A stretch of DNA of 64,000 nt, from the NCBI GenBank assembly GCA_018881555.1, contig JACAXG010000326.1, forward strand, positions 180,199 through 244,198. Reading direction: 5' to 3'. Below, piece by piece: positions 9,641-20,760 of this stretch. The notes beneath the pieces are model-generated. The model saw only the letters and a list, made by a program, of their open reading frames with translations, ran no database searches and was not told the origin of the DNA. Origin of the DNA: Amblyornis subalaris (lineage: Eukaryota > Chordata > Aves > Passeriformes > Ptilonorhynchidae). Made by a program: the position numbers and the translations under genes. The number at the start of each line of letters is the position of its first letter. Positions within the stretch are counted from its first letter, which is position 1.

Positions 9641-11112
9641 CAAAATTAAGAAATCATTTTCTGTAAATGCCAGACTGTCCTTTACCATTGCTTGAACGGG
9701 ATTTGCTATGCAAGTTAAATGCCCAATTGACTTTTTCTGATGACTCTGTCCAGTTGCATATTCCTCTAGAAAATGCATGGAAAGTGCAGATCTGCCTACT
9801 TACCAAGGAAAAACCTGCAGAAGAGGAAATCCGCAATGAAGTTGTAGATGCAGTTATACCATTGGTTTGGGCATCGGGAATCATGAGTCTGTTAAAAATT
9901 GAACTGAAACTGAGTCTGACCAGTAAGGAAAAAAACATACCCTATAAAATTAGAGGCCCGACAAGGATTGGAACCATCAATAAACTCTTTCTTAGAGTTC
10001 AGGTTATTAAGGAAATGCCAATCAGAATTTAACACTCCAATCCTCCCAGTGAAAAAGCCTAAATCATTAGAATATAGACTAGTGGAAGATTTATGGGAAG
10101 TTAATGCCCGGATAGCTGATGTCCATCCAGTAGTCCTAAATCCCTATACCCTTCTTGCCTCAATACCAGAGACTAATATGTATTTTAGCGTTAGATTTGA
10201 AAGATGCCTTCTTTTGTATACCTGTGGATGAACAGAGTCAACTTGTTGCTTTGAAATAACAAAAGGACAGAGAGCACTGGGTTCTGACAGGAAAGAAGCA
10301 ATATGTAGGATTGCTGCTCCTACCTCTAAGAGAAAGTTGCGAGGGTTTCTAGGGATGGCTGGATGGTGTCAGCTATGGATTCCAAATTTTGGCTTAATAG
10401 CCAAAGCTTTATATACTGCTACAAAAGGACCAGAAACAATATTAGAATGGACTCCAGAATGCTGAAAAGCCTTTGATGAGATCAAGAAAAAGTTCACGGA
10501 TGCCCCCACATTGGGACTCCCTGACTTACAGAAACCGTTCCAATTGTATGTACATGAGAGACAACAGGTGGCATTGGGAGGGCTCACACAGAAATTAGGT
10601 AGCTGGAAAAGACCAGTAGGTGTGGGAATGCATAGCAGGTCTGTCAGCCTAGCTAGTTCTGACATAGATCTTAGTGCAATACACTTGTACCCATGAGAAA
10701 CAAGAGCTAGAAATGTAAACAATAGGGAAAGAATTCAACAATAAGCCTGCACCTGGTGTTTTTCTGAATGCTTGCACACTGACGCTATGAGTGGCCAATA
10801 ATAGTATATTGTAGTTAATATAGCCAATGAGTCTATTGTAGTGATTTAGTAGCCAATGGATATGTAACATGAACCATAACATTTTAAGAGTCTATAAAAG
10901 AAGTGATCACTTTCAAATAAACATCTTTCCATTTTGCCTTAACCACCTTATGGGTCTGTATGTGTCGTGTTCGTCTCGACAGCGACAAGTAGGTACTTCT
11001 CCAAACAATAGGATGAAGTGCTTGTTTGAGAGCAGTAGCTGCAGCTGAAGTCCTGATTGAAGAATCTCGAAAACTGACATTAGGCCAAATCCTTACTGTG
11101 CACATACCCCAA
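9641..11112 (+). pseudogene. pol: Class I ERV reverse transcriptase, catalytic core deleted
   Basis: Recognisable blocks are RDLLCKLNAQLTF (near 9695), NTPILPVKKP and a LVEDLWEVNARI block (near 10035-10115), the first catalytic block LDLKDAFF (near 10190-10215), GFLGMAGWCQLWIPNF (near 10348-10390) and a connection block CLRAVAAAEVLIEE (near 11020-11060). The segment carrying the Y-V-D-D block is missing: sequence jumps from just after DEQSQL to the GFLG region, about 110 residues short of the family. The frame is interrupted by a solo LTR at 10621-10987. The gene is dead. Confidence 0.75.
10621..10987 (+). repeat. Solo LTR, 367 bases
   Basis: Begins TGTGGGAATG and ends CAGCGACA. It is flanked by a 6-base duplication AGTAGG (10615-10620 and 10988-10993). 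A TATAAAAG box lies near 10894 and AATAAA near 10917. Reading across it rejoins the reverse transcriptase frame. The short length and 6-base duplication suit a class II family. Confidence 0.85.
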
Positions 11113-12385
11113 TGTCCTGGAGTGATCTATTATGATAATTTATTCCATGATCCTCTGCTTATGCCCAAAAAATTGTTATTGTTTCTCCTTCTGCATACCC
11201 TTTTTCCCCCTTTCCTGGCTTGGGAGTATCACATGATCCTGGCCAAGATAATTCCGGGTTTGGGGGGACTGAAATGGTGCTTACTCTCTTCCGATGTGGG
11301 GGACCGGGATGTCAGGTGCCCTCTTCTGGATTTGGGGAAGGCTGGGAAGAGGCTCCCTCTCTCTTCCGGATGGGGAGGCAGGAAGCCTCATCCCTTTTCT
11401 TCCAGTTCCAGATTCGGAAATGTGGCTGGGAGGTTGCTCCCTCTTTTCCAGTTTGGGAGGCAGGAAGCCCGCCTCTTCTTCCGGTTCCGGAGATCAGAGT
11501 TGTCGGAGCTGCGTCGGGAGAGGGAGAGAGCAGAGCTGTTTGGTGTTTTGCCAGACCTGCTGCCCTGCTGTGCCCTGCTGTGCTCTGCCGTGGCAGCTGC
11601 TGCCCGAGAGTCGGTCCAGGGCGGCCCCCCACCAAGTCCTGCTCTGCTGCGTGATTTTTTCTTCCATGGCGCTGAGCCACGTGGTTTTCTCTGCTCGGCT
11701 GGCTTGGGTTTCGGCCCAGACAGAACACTTTTTTTTTCCTTTTTTGTCTCGATAGAAGAAGCTGGAGCAGTGTTTTCTTTGACTGCTGGGAACTGGACTG
11801 AACAGATCGCTTCTCCAGAACTGGTGGGAGAGAGATTGCCAAGAGGGGAACGACTGCGCCCAGTCCCAAGCCCTGGGAAGCCGAGCCGGGGAGAGAAGGC
11901 ACACTGGAGAGCTCCAACCCAGCTGTTTTTGTTTTCGTCTGCTGTAATTGCCCTTGGGAGGGAGAAAATCAACACCAGGTAGCCACTGGAAGTTTTTCTC
12001 TGCTGCAGGACTGCTCCGTGGGGGCGGGGGGTCTGCTACCCCTCCATGTGGAAGGCCGCCATCTTTGGACCACACGTTGGAAGAGGAGCATTCCTCCTAC
12101 ACTGCCTTCACACTCTGGACACTTTTTTGGGGGGCTTGTTTCTGTGTGCGCGTGTGTGGGAAGTGGGTTCCGACAATTTAGTGCTTAACAGGTATTTATC
12201 TTTTGTTTTCCCTTGCCTGGTGGGCAGATATTGTTTGTTAATAAACTGTTTAATTTATTTTTTTTTCACTTTTGTCTATTGGTATTCATTTCCTATTGGG
12301 GCAAAGGGGGTTTTTTTGGAACCCTTTTCAGAGAAAGACTCAGTCCAAGGGGTCTCTCTTCTAAATTTGTCTCAAAACGGAGACA
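11113..12385 (+). repeat. LTR inserted in class I pol
   Basis: The LTR of about 1.27 kb begins TGTCCTGGAG and ends CGGAGACA. AATAAA is near 12239. Pol similarity stops at 11112 and resumes at about 12388, which defines the insertion. Flanking bases CCCAA and CCCGT match only in part, so the duplication is decayed or the edge is off by a few bases. GC-rich 11.3-12.1 kb gives long chance frames on both strands. Confidence 0.6.
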
Positions 12386-12827
12386 CCCGTGCTGTAATCC
12401 CACTTCTCAAGAATAAGGGACATTATTGGAAGTTCCCAAGTCCGTTAGCTCAATATCAAGCAGTGTTGTTAGAACAAGATGATGTGACCCTCTCTTAAAC
12501 CTCCATTCTTAACTCAGACACGTTGCTTCCGGTCTCAGAGACAGGAGAACTGCATCATGACTGTTTGATAGCTATTAAAAAAGTTTATCCCAGTAGGCTG
12601 GATATCCGAGAAAAGCCGCTCCCCGAGGCAGAGATTGAGCTATTTTCTGATGGGAGCAATTACATGTTAAATGGACAATGGAAATCTGATTACATGGTGG
12701 TAGCTATTGCAGAGTGAAAGTGAACCTCTGCCCAGAAAGCCAAATTGGTAGCTCTCACTCGGGCCCTGGAACTGAGCCAAGGAAAGAAAATCAATATATA
12801 TACTGACTCAAAATATGCCTTTGACAT
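12386..12827 (+). pseudogene. pol: Class I ERV connection and RNase H, first part
   Basis: The connection-domain block AQYQAVLLEQDDV (near 12450-12485) is followed by the RNase H block ELFSDGSNYM (near 12640-12670). A stop at about 12715 follows, then [11 protein letters not shown] and YTDSKYAFD (near 12800-12827). The RNase H Asp, Glu and Asp positions are recognisable. An LTR splits the domain after YAFD. Confidence 0.7.
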
Positions 12828-13519
12828 TGAAGTACTAAGGCCTGAACAAGCCCTGACTGAGACCTGAACAACAGGCCTTGAGCCAAAGTTGACCTCTAGA
12901 TGAACCTTCCAACCAAAAGTTATATTTGTATCCACTCATTAACGAAGTTTATTAGCAATATGATATATGTATTCATTCATTGGCAAAACATGTATTTACC
13001 TTTCCATATTTAGAAACCAGACAAGGCCATGAAATCAGACATCTGACCTTGTTTGAGGCTGTAGGATCAAAGACAACTCCCTTGGTTCCTCCTTGAGCCC
13101 TGGCCAGGGTTTGGGAGGAACCCAAGAGGAGGATGAAACTAGATGTTTCTGCAATAGAAGTTATGGTAGCTTGTTTATTCAACAACATATAAAGCTGGGC
13201 TCTCTCACAGCGAATTTGGAAGCCTTGTTGCCTGTAGGTGGATGCACCTACAGGATTTCCCAGTTACCAGGCATGGTTCTCCAGTCCTTCGCTGTGACAG
13301 CTTCCCCAGTTGATGTGCCGATCTGGATGACGGTGAAGTATTAGGGTAACTGGTGATGTATCTTTCTTAATCACTATAGGCAATCTTTTGTAGTAATGAT
13401 TAGGTGCATTGCTTAGCTTATCCTTTTGAGATTCTTTGCAGTTTTGCATTATAGTAAATTATACTTATTCCTTAAGTTGGTGTCTGTCTTTGGTGCTGAC
13501 CCTGCCCACTGGCAAAACA
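12828..13519 (+). repeat. LTR-like insertion in RNase H
   Basis: The 692-base segment begins TGAAGTAC and ends GGCAAAACA. A TATAAAG box is near 13190. RNase H breaks off after YAFD and resumes with a VHAHGAIW block right after it. No clear target duplication is visible, so the edges are approximate. Confidence 0.55.
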
Positions 13520-13810
13520 TGTAGTCCATGCACATGGAGCAATTTGGAAAGAATGAGGACTTTTGAACTCACAGGGGAGCCCAGTGAAATATAGAACTGA
13601 AATTATGAAGCTACTGCAAGCAGTTTTTCAACCAAAGAAAATCACAATAATACATTGCAAAGCACACCAGAAAGGGAATACCGACATTATAAAGCGAAAA
13701 CAAAGAGCAGATCAAACAGCAAAAGAGGCTGCACTGAAGAAACTGAGTTTTGAAGGAGTGTTGATTCCAAAACCCTGTATAGATTTATCTCCCCAAAATT
13801 ATGTAAAATA
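13520..13810 (+). pseudogene. pol: Class I ERV RNase H, last part
   Basis: The plus-strand frame contains IIHCKAHQKG (near 13650-13680) and a RADQTAKEAA block, the RNase H C-terminal His and Asp motifs of gammaretroviruses. It ends LSPQNYVK before a stop at 13809 and leads into integrase. Confidence 0.75.
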
Positions 13811-14684
13811 AGAGGACCAATTAGCAGAACAGTTGGACTGTACTAAAAATAAAGAAGGATGACAGGAAACACATGAAAAGCAGCTATTGCTCCCTGAGAT
13901 GATGATGGAAACCCTACTCAAAAGGATGCATCAAGAGACACATGTAGGAGCAGATGCATTGTTGCTTTTAGCAAAGAAGAATTTCTTTGCCCCAAGATGC
14001 AAAGTTTTGCAGACATAGTAGCTAAAAAATGTGTAAGTTTCTGTGCTAATAATCCAAAAATAGAAAATAAAATACAGGGGGAAGGTGTAAAGTGAGGAAT
14101 AATACCTGGGGAACATTGGCAAATAGATTTTACAGAATTACCAAGATGCAATCAATACAAAGATTTATTAGTATTAGTAGATACTTTTTCTGGTTGGCTG
14201 GAGGCTTTCCCCTCTCATACCAACAATGGGTTGAGAAGTAATTAAGGTTTTGTTAAAAGAAATAATACCCAGATTTGATATACCAGAAGGAATTTCTTTA
14301 GGTAATGGACTCCACTTTGTAGGAGAAAGTGCAGGAAGCATCTAAGTTTTTACAGATTAATTGGGAATTACACACCCCATGGAGAACACCAGTCTAGCGG
14401 AAAGGTAGAAAGAATGAATCAGAAAATAGAGGCAAATATCAATGTTATGCCAAGAGGCTCAGTTGAAATGGGTGGAGGCATTACGTTTGGCTCTTATGAA
14501 AATTCGTATTACCCCCAGAGTAAAAGGAGTGAGCACTTTTGAAATAATATGTGGGAAGGCCTACCAGTATAACCTTTTAACTGGGCAAGGAGATCAGATG
14601 TGTGTAAAGGGACAGGCAGATCTAAAAGAATATCTAATTTCTCTTTTACAGACTTTACCTTCATTGCATAGTGTATTAGGTTTG
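13811..14684 (+). pseudogene. pol: Class I ERV integrase, degenerate
   Basis: A zinc-binding HHCC region is readable in pieces (HVGADALLLL near 13940; CVSFCANNP near 14030). The catalytic core starts with [11 protein letters not shown] (first Asp, near 14110-14145). The second block reads LGNGLHFV (near 14300) where the family has SDNG, so the second catalytic Asp is Gly. The third, SSGKVERMNQ (near 14395), keeps the Glu. There are several frameshifts and stops. Confidence 0.75.
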
Positions 14685-15576
14685 TGTGGCCAGGTTTTGA
14701 TAGCGGGGGGGGAAGATACAGGAGTGGCTTCCGTGAGAAGCTGCTAGAAACTTCCCCCATGTCTGACAGAGCCAATGCCCGCCGGCTCCAAGATAGACCT
14801 GCCACTGGCCAAGGCCAAGCAAATCAGAAACAGTAGTAATGCCTCTGGGGTAACATATTTAAGAAGGAAAAAAAAAGTTATTGTACAGATGTAATTGCAG
14901 CCAGAGGAGGGAGAATATGTGAGAGGAACAACTCTGCAGACACCAAGGTCAGTGGAGAAGGAGGAAGAGGAGGTGCTTCAGTCACTGAAGCTGATTCCCC
15001 TGCAGCCTGTTGTGAAGACCATGGTGAAGCAGCTGTGCCCCTGCAGCCCATGGAGGTCAATGGTGGAGCAGAGATCCGCCTGTACCCTGTGGAGGAGAAC
15101 CACGCTGGAGCAGGTGGATGCCCAAAAAGAAGTATGTGACCCTGTCGGAAGCCTATGCTGGAGCAGACTCCTGGCAGGGACGTGTGGACCCATGGAGAGA
15201 GGAGTCGACACAGAGCAGGTTTCCTGGTAGGACTTGTGATCCCATGGGGGACCCACGCTGGAGAAGCCTGTTCCTGAAGGACTGCACCCTGTGGAAAGGG
15301 ACCCCGTGGAGGACCGTCTCCCATAGGAGGGACCCTATGATGGAACAGGGGAAGGACTCCTTTACCTGAGGAGGAAGCAGTAGCAAAAGCAATGTGATGA
15401 ATTGACTGTAACCCCCATTCCCCGTTTCCCTGCACTGCTGAGGGGAAAGAGGTAGAGCCTGGGAAGGAGGGAGGGGTGGGAAGAAGGTGTTTTTAAGTTT
15501 TGTTTTACTTCTCATCCTGCTATGATTTTGATTGGCAATAAATCTGTGGACTCCCAGTGGAAGCAAGATCAGTTGA
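14685..15576 (+). repeat. LTR-D copy 1 (avian ERV LTR)
   Basis: Starts TGTGGCCAGGTTTTGATAGC, has purine-rich decamer-like internal repeats (GACCCACGCTGGAG variants, 15050-15330) and an AATAAA signal near 15540. It is the same family as 17308-17741 and 62705-63461. The 3' edge is uncertain because a second LTR is inserted at 15582. Confidence 0.6.
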
Positions 15577-15581
15577 CATGG

Positions 15582-16598
15582 TGTCCTGGTTTGAAAGACA
15601 GGTGTCTGTCAAGGAAGGTGGGAAACCTTCCTTGGATAGAAAGGATGACTCCCCTCCCTCCAAATTATTATACCCTTGAAATTACAGGGATTTCAGGCAA
15701 AGATGTGGGAAAAAGAATAAGTCATTTACTAGGATTATATATCTATATATATATATAAAAAGATAGATAAATGGCAACAATAAGATAACAGACAAACCCA
15801 GTAAGAGTCTTTTCTTACTCGTTGGGCAATTTCTGTTGAGGCAGAGAGGCTGTGGTGACTCCCCCACGGCTGCAGGGGGCACTGTGGCGCGAGCGAGGCG
15901 TCCTCTCCACGTGGCAATGGCAGCTCGGGCGAGAGGGAGAGGGAGAGGGGAGTTCGCTCCCTTTGCAAACCCACGGGACAGCAGTCTGTCTCAGCACCAA
16001 CCTCGGCAGCGGGCAGCAAGCAGCACAGGCAGGCAGGTCTGACTGGGGAGCAATGGACCTTGGTATCACCCACCGAGTGGCCAGCAGAAGGCAGGAACAG
16101 CAGAGATGAGCAGACCCTGGTGGCGACCCATGTGCAGCAGAAATATGGGCTGGGGAGAGAGACGGCAGAGGCGAGCAGCTCCGGGCGGCGACTGGTTACA
16201 GTGCAGCACTGTACCCTGTGCCGCGGCAGGACCCCCACGGAGACAACATGGTGTAGTAGTGCTCTCGGAGCAAACCGGTACTCGCTGCACACAGGACCAT
16301 CCTCACCAAACACCGAGCTGAGAAGAGACTGAGCCCGGCCTCCGCCCCCTCCAGCCAAGTCTCGAAGTCTTTTCACCTCTCGCGAAGTTAAGCTGCAGCC
16401 CCTGGGAACAACCCCCTGGCCAAAACTCCCAGCTCTTGTTTCTCTAGCTGGGTGATTATTATGGAATGTGGGTGTGCGGGCAACCTTCTTTCTCTCTTAA
16501 GTATAGCCTATTAGTTCCTGGGCAACCCCTCCCCACCCCCACATGTCTCCCTGCTAGATGGGAGAAAAATTAATTTGTCAAACTTCAAACCTACAACA
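15582..16598 (-). repeat. Solo LTR (LTR-E), 1017 bases
   Basis: Plus-strand edges are TGTCCTGG and CTACAACA, flanked by a CATGG duplication (15577-15581 and 16599-16603). It contains a short TA-rich repeat near 15740-15760 and a CpG-rich middle. The minus orientation is inferred from the placement of AT-rich signal sequence at the left. Confidence 0.7.
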
Positions 16599-16627
16599 CA
16601 TGGGAAGCATAGATGCTGCTTGCCACT

Positions 16628-17307
16628 TGTCAAGGTTTGGACAAACTTAGGAGGAAGACCCGAAGAGTCTCCTCTGCAAAAGATAGCATTCTAAAACTCC
16701 ATTCCCCCCCCTTAAGAATTTCTAGGAGGAAAGTGAAAAAAACCTGTTTATTTAACAAAACCAGCTGCTGGGGAAGGCGTGCACGCAGGCACCAGGGGAA
16801 AGGAAAGGAAAATAATAATAAAAAAATAATAATGTTAGATAATAAACCTCTCGTGGTGAAGACAACCTGGATAAATTCAGTCTTTTGTTTCCTGGGGGTA
16901 GTTTACTGCTCTGTCTCTAGCTAGCTGCTTGAATACGGAGTAGGCCCTCTCCAGACCCAGGGTGTAGGTAGGCCGCAGAGTTCAATGGTCTGTTGTAAAG
17001 TTCCAAAGGAAGAACGGAAAAAACCACGGTCCCAGAAAAAAGCTGTCTTCTTTCCTTGCCTCAGGCAGAGGAGGGACAAAGCCAAAAGTAAGTTTCAACT
17101 CCCTCTGATATCCCTCAGCTGAGTAAAAGCAGGGCGAAAGCTCACAGGAAAAAAAGGTAAAAAAGTAAAAACCTTTGCCTTCAGCTATAGAAAAAGCAGC
17201 TGGTGAGAGTTCTCTCTTGAGAACCACAACACAGCTAGCGATAAAACCAGGAATGTAAACATTCTTGAAGAAAATCAAAGCACAGCACCTGGCTTCTAGA
17301 GCCAGCT
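16628..17307 (-). repeat. Partial ERVL LTR (A/B type)
   Basis: Closely matches the LTRs of ERVL-A and ERVL-B from TGTCAAGGTTTGG to the GAGCCAGCT block but lacks the last 80-100 bases. It begins at the shorter, B-type edge. It interrupts an LTR-D copy whose remainder starts at 17308. Confidence 0.75.
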
Positions 17308-17741
17308 GTCCTTGGGCCACTGCACCCCGTGGCAGAGTGACCCATGCCACAGCAGTTTTGGGAGGACTGTCTGCCCCTGGGATGGATTCACATTGCAGCA
17401 GTTTTGGGAGTACTGCTGTTCGTGAGATTGGACCCATGCTGGAGGAGTTCACGGAGAACTGTCTCCTGTGGGAGGGACCCCACGGTGCAGCAGGGAAACG
17501 ACTCCTCTCCCTGAGCAGCAGAAAGAAAATCTTGGGTGATTAACTGACCAAAACCCCCACCCCATCTCCCTGTGCCATCGGTGGGAAGGAGGGAGGGGTT
17601 GGGGGGAGGAAAGAGTGTTTGTAAGGGCTTATTTTACTTCTCATTGTCCTACTCTGATATTGTTAGTAATAAATTCACTTTGTATCATTAAGTTGAGCCT
17701 GTTTTGCCCATGAAGTGTTTTTCTTTCGGTCCTTATCTCAA
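17308..17741 (+). repeat. LTR-D copy 2, left piece
   Basis: Plus-strand LTR-D sequence with AATAAA near 17670, ending CTTATCTCAA where ERVL-A is inserted. The CTCAA at 17737-17741 is repeated at 32686-32690, where this LTR continues. Confidence 0.75.
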
Positions 17742-18550
17742 TGTCTCGGTCGAGCCCTCACGTCTGGGCACCAAATATGTTTGTTACGGTTTGGACAAAC
17801 TTAGGAGGAAGACTCGAAGACTTTCCTCTGCAAAAGATAGCATTCTAAAACTCCCTTCCCCCCCACCTTAAGAATTTCTTGGAGGAAAGGGAAAAAACTG
17901 TTTATTTAACAAAACCAGCTGCTGGGGGAGTGCATGCAGGCACCAGGGGAAGGGAAGAAAACAAAAAATGAATAATGTTAGATAATAAACCTCTCGTGGT
18001 GAAGACAACCTGGATGAATTCAGAGTCCTTTGTTTCCTGGGGGTAGTTTTCTGCTCTGTCTCTCTGAAGCTGGTGTACAGTGTAGCCCCTCTCCGGGCCC
18101 AGGGTGTAGACCTCCTGGTGATGGTATGTAGAATGGAGTTCAGTTCTCTGTTGTAAAGTTCCAAAGGAAGAACAGAAAAAAAAACCACAGTCCCAGAAAA
18201 AACTGTCTTCTTTCCTTGCCTAATGTAGAGGAGGGAAAAAAGCCAAAAGTAAGTTTTAACTCCCTCCAATATCCCTCGCGTGAACAAAAGCAGGGCCGAA
18301 AGCTCACAGGAAAAAAAAAGTAAAAGTAAAAAAAGTGTTCCCTTTGCCTTCAGCTACAGAAAAGTCGCTGGCGAAAGTTCTCTCCTGAGAACCACAACAA
18401 CAGCTAGCAATAAAGCCAGGAATGTAAATACCCTAGAAGAAAATCAAAGCACAGCGCCTGGCTTCTCGAGCCAGCTTAAAGACACAGAGTTAATATTTTG
18501 CATTAAGCAGGCGATTGGGATATATAGCATCATAAAGTCACCCCAAGACA
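17742..18550 (-). repeat. 3' LTR of ERVL-A
   Basis: 809 bases. On the minus strand it runs from TGTCTTGGGG to CCGAGACA. Its last 40 bases (17742-17781) are absent from ERVL-B LTRs and include a primer-site-like block (17754-17773). Confidence 0.85.
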
Positions 18551-18562
18551 TTCCACCCCTTA
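18551..18562 (-). promoter_or_regulatory. Polypurine tract of ERVL-A
   Basis: The minus strand reads TAAGGGGTGGAA directly before the 3' LTR. This tract would prime plus-strand DNA synthesis. Confidence 0.75.
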
Positions 18563-18605
18563 TCCCATATCATCTACTTAATGCCTAAACTAACATATAT
18601 CTAAC

Positions 18606-18665
18606 TCTACACACACACAGTTATACATACATATATATATATATACACACACATATATACAGCTA
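18606..18665. repeat. CA/TA microsatellite
   Basis: Short runs of ACAC and ATAT between integrase and the 3' LTR of ERVL-A. A shorter version occurs at 26215-26250 in ERVL-B. Confidence 0.8.
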
Positions 18666-18705
18666 TATGCAGATAATGGCAGTGACATTCAGCAAATAGT
18701 GGTAT

Positions 18706-19494
18706 TCACACGTAGTTCTCAGCCAACATTAGATCTCCCTGCTGCACACAATGTGTTGTTCCATCTCTCTGCATTACCCACCATGTATGACCTGGTCCTT
18801 GAGTAAAGACAACCCCACGGATGGGTTTGTCTGTACTCGAGGCAGAAGTAATCCAAACAGTCTTTCCTAACAGTCCTCTAACATGTACTACTGGGACCTT
18901 GTCTCCATCTACTGTATGCAGAGATTCAGATTGGGCAGGGCCTGCTCGGTTGGTAGAACCCCGAGTGTTAACTAACCAGGTGGCCTTTGCTAAGTGCTGC
19001 TCCCAATTTTTGAAAGATCCCCCACCCAGTGCCTTCAAGGTGGTTTTTAGCAATCCATTGCACTGCTCCACTTTGCCTGCTGCTGGTGCATGGTAAGGGA
19101 TATGGTACACCCACTCAATGCCATGTTCCCTAGCCCAGGTGTTTATAAGGCTGTTCTTGAAATGAGTCCCATTGTCAGACTCAATTCTCTCAGGGGTACC
19201 ATGCCTCCAAAGGACTTGCTTTTCCAGGCCCAGGATGGTATTCTGGGCACTAGCATGAGGCATAGGGTAGGTCTCCAACCATCCCATGGTGACTTCTACC
19301 ATTGTGAGTACATAACGCTTACCTTGGCATGTTTGAGGCAGTGTCATGTAATCGATCTGCCAGGCCTCCCCATACTTGTATTTGGACCACCGCCCACCAT
19401 ACCACAGGGGTTTTATCTGCTTGGTCTGCTTGATCGCAGTGCACGTCTCACAATCATGGATAACCTGAGAAATACTATCCATGGTTAGATCCAC
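18706..19494 (-). pseudogene. pol: ERVL-A integrase
   Basis: The 262-residue open frame starts just inside the zinc domain (ISQVIHDCETC, the Cys pair). The catalytic core has all three acidic residues: WQIDYM (residues about 46-51), ESDNGTHF (about 104-111) and GKVEQCNG (about 139-146). The HIPYHAPAAGK block before the Glu is typical of ERVL integrases. The His pair of the zinc domain (ASGHQG) lies upstream across a stop at about 19500. It is the best preserved long frame in ERVL-A. It would insert viral DNA into host DNA. Confidence 0.9.
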
Positions 19495-19503
19495 CCCTCG
19501 GTC

Positions 19504-20760
19504 TCATGCCCACTTATAGGTGGCATCTCTGCCTTGATGGCCGGAGGCATCATGGGCCCATCGAGCTAGGAACAACTCTCCTTTATGTTCCCAATCTAAA
19601 TCTATCTTTGACACCTCTATCTTTGCAGCCTGATCTACCTGCTTGTTGTTTCGGTGCTCCTCGTTAGCCCTACTCTTGGGGACATGGGCATCAACATGGC
19701 GGATCTTCACAGGTAGCTTTTCTACCCAGGCAGCGATGTCTTTCCACTCTTCAGCAGCCCAGATTGGTTTTCCCCTATGCTGCCAATTAGCCTTTTTCCA
19801 CTTTTCCAGCCAACCCCACAGAGCATTGTCTACCATCCATGAATCAGGGTAGAGGTAGAGCTTTGGCCACTTCTCTCTTTCAGCAATGTCCACGGCCAGC
19901 TGAACGGCTTTGAGTTCAGCAAGTTTGCTCGATCCACCTTCTTCCTCAGTAGCTTTTGCAACCTGTCGTGTGGGGCTCCATATGGCTGCTTTCCACTTTT
20001 GTTTCATCCCTACGATGTGACAGGAACCGTCAGTGAAAAAAGCGTAGCGTGTTTCTTCTGCTGGCAGTTGGTTGTATGGTGGAGCTTCCTCAGCACATGC
20101 CACCTGTTCTTGTTCCTCTTCATCAGTGAGACTAAAGTTTTCACCTTCGGGCCAATTTGTGATTATTTCCAAGATCCCAGGGCGATTCAGTTTTCCAATA
20201 CGGGCGCGCTGTGTGATGAGAGCAATCCACTTGCTCCATGTGGCATTTGTGGCGTGGTGGGTAGAGGGAACCTTTGCTTTGAACATCCACCCCAGCACCG
20301 GTAGTTGGGGTTCTGGGAGGAGTTGTACTTCAGTGCCTACTACCTCTGAGGCAGCTTGGACTCCTTCATAGGCTGCCAAGATTTCCTTCTCTGTTGGAGT
20401 GCAGTCGGCTTCAGACCCTCTGTAGCTTCGGCTCCAGAATCCTAGTGGTTGGCCTTGAGTCTCACTAGGCACCTTCTGCCAAAGGCTCCAGGACAGACTA
20501 TTGTTCCCGGCTACAGAGTAGAGCACATTCTTCACTTCTGGTCCTGTCCTGACTGGGCCAAGGGCTACTGCATGAGCGATTTCCTGCTTGATCTGGGCAA
20601 AGGCTTGTTGCTGTTCAGGGCCCCAATGGAAGTCACTCCTTTTGCGGGTAACCAAGTAGAGAGGGCTTACAATCTGACTGTACTGAGGAATATTCATTCT
20701 CCAAAAGCCTATGGCACCTAAGAAAGCTTGCATTTCCTTCTTGTTGGATGGCAGAGACAT
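19504..20760 (-). pseudogene. pol: ERVL-A reverse transcriptase thumb/connection and RNase H
   Basis: The 418-residue open frame starts with the thumb block KKEMQAFLGAIGFWRM (about residues 7-22). It continues through the connection (PEQQQAFAQIKQE, EKEILAAYEG) to RNase H: FFTDGS (about 242-247), KLAELKAVQLA (about 276-286), YLYPDSWMVDNAL (about 301-313, with Pro where Thr is usual) and the final HVDAHVPKS plus VDQAAK. It ends in the integrase zinc-domain His motif. Catalytic RNase H acids are present. Confidence 0.85.

Larger units (their letters stand above)
9329..14684 (+). mobile_element. Class I (gammaretrovirus-like) ERV remnant
   Basis: Gag zinc-knuckle end, protease, reverse transcriptase, RNase H and integrase can be followed in order on the plus strand with many stops and frameshifts. 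Three LTRs are inserted (10621-10987, 11113-12385, 12828-13519). No envelope gene is visible. It is the oldest-looking retroviral body in the window. Confidence 0.8.

Noticed and set aside
11026..12075. Long overlapping frames of up to 318 codons
   Set aside because: They fall in a GC-rich LTR, are open on both strands and show no domain.
17754..17773. Active primer-binding site for an element to the left of 17742
   Set aside because: The CTCAA duplication puts this block inside the ERVL-A LTR, and the same block occurs in the 5' LTR followed by a separate primer site.
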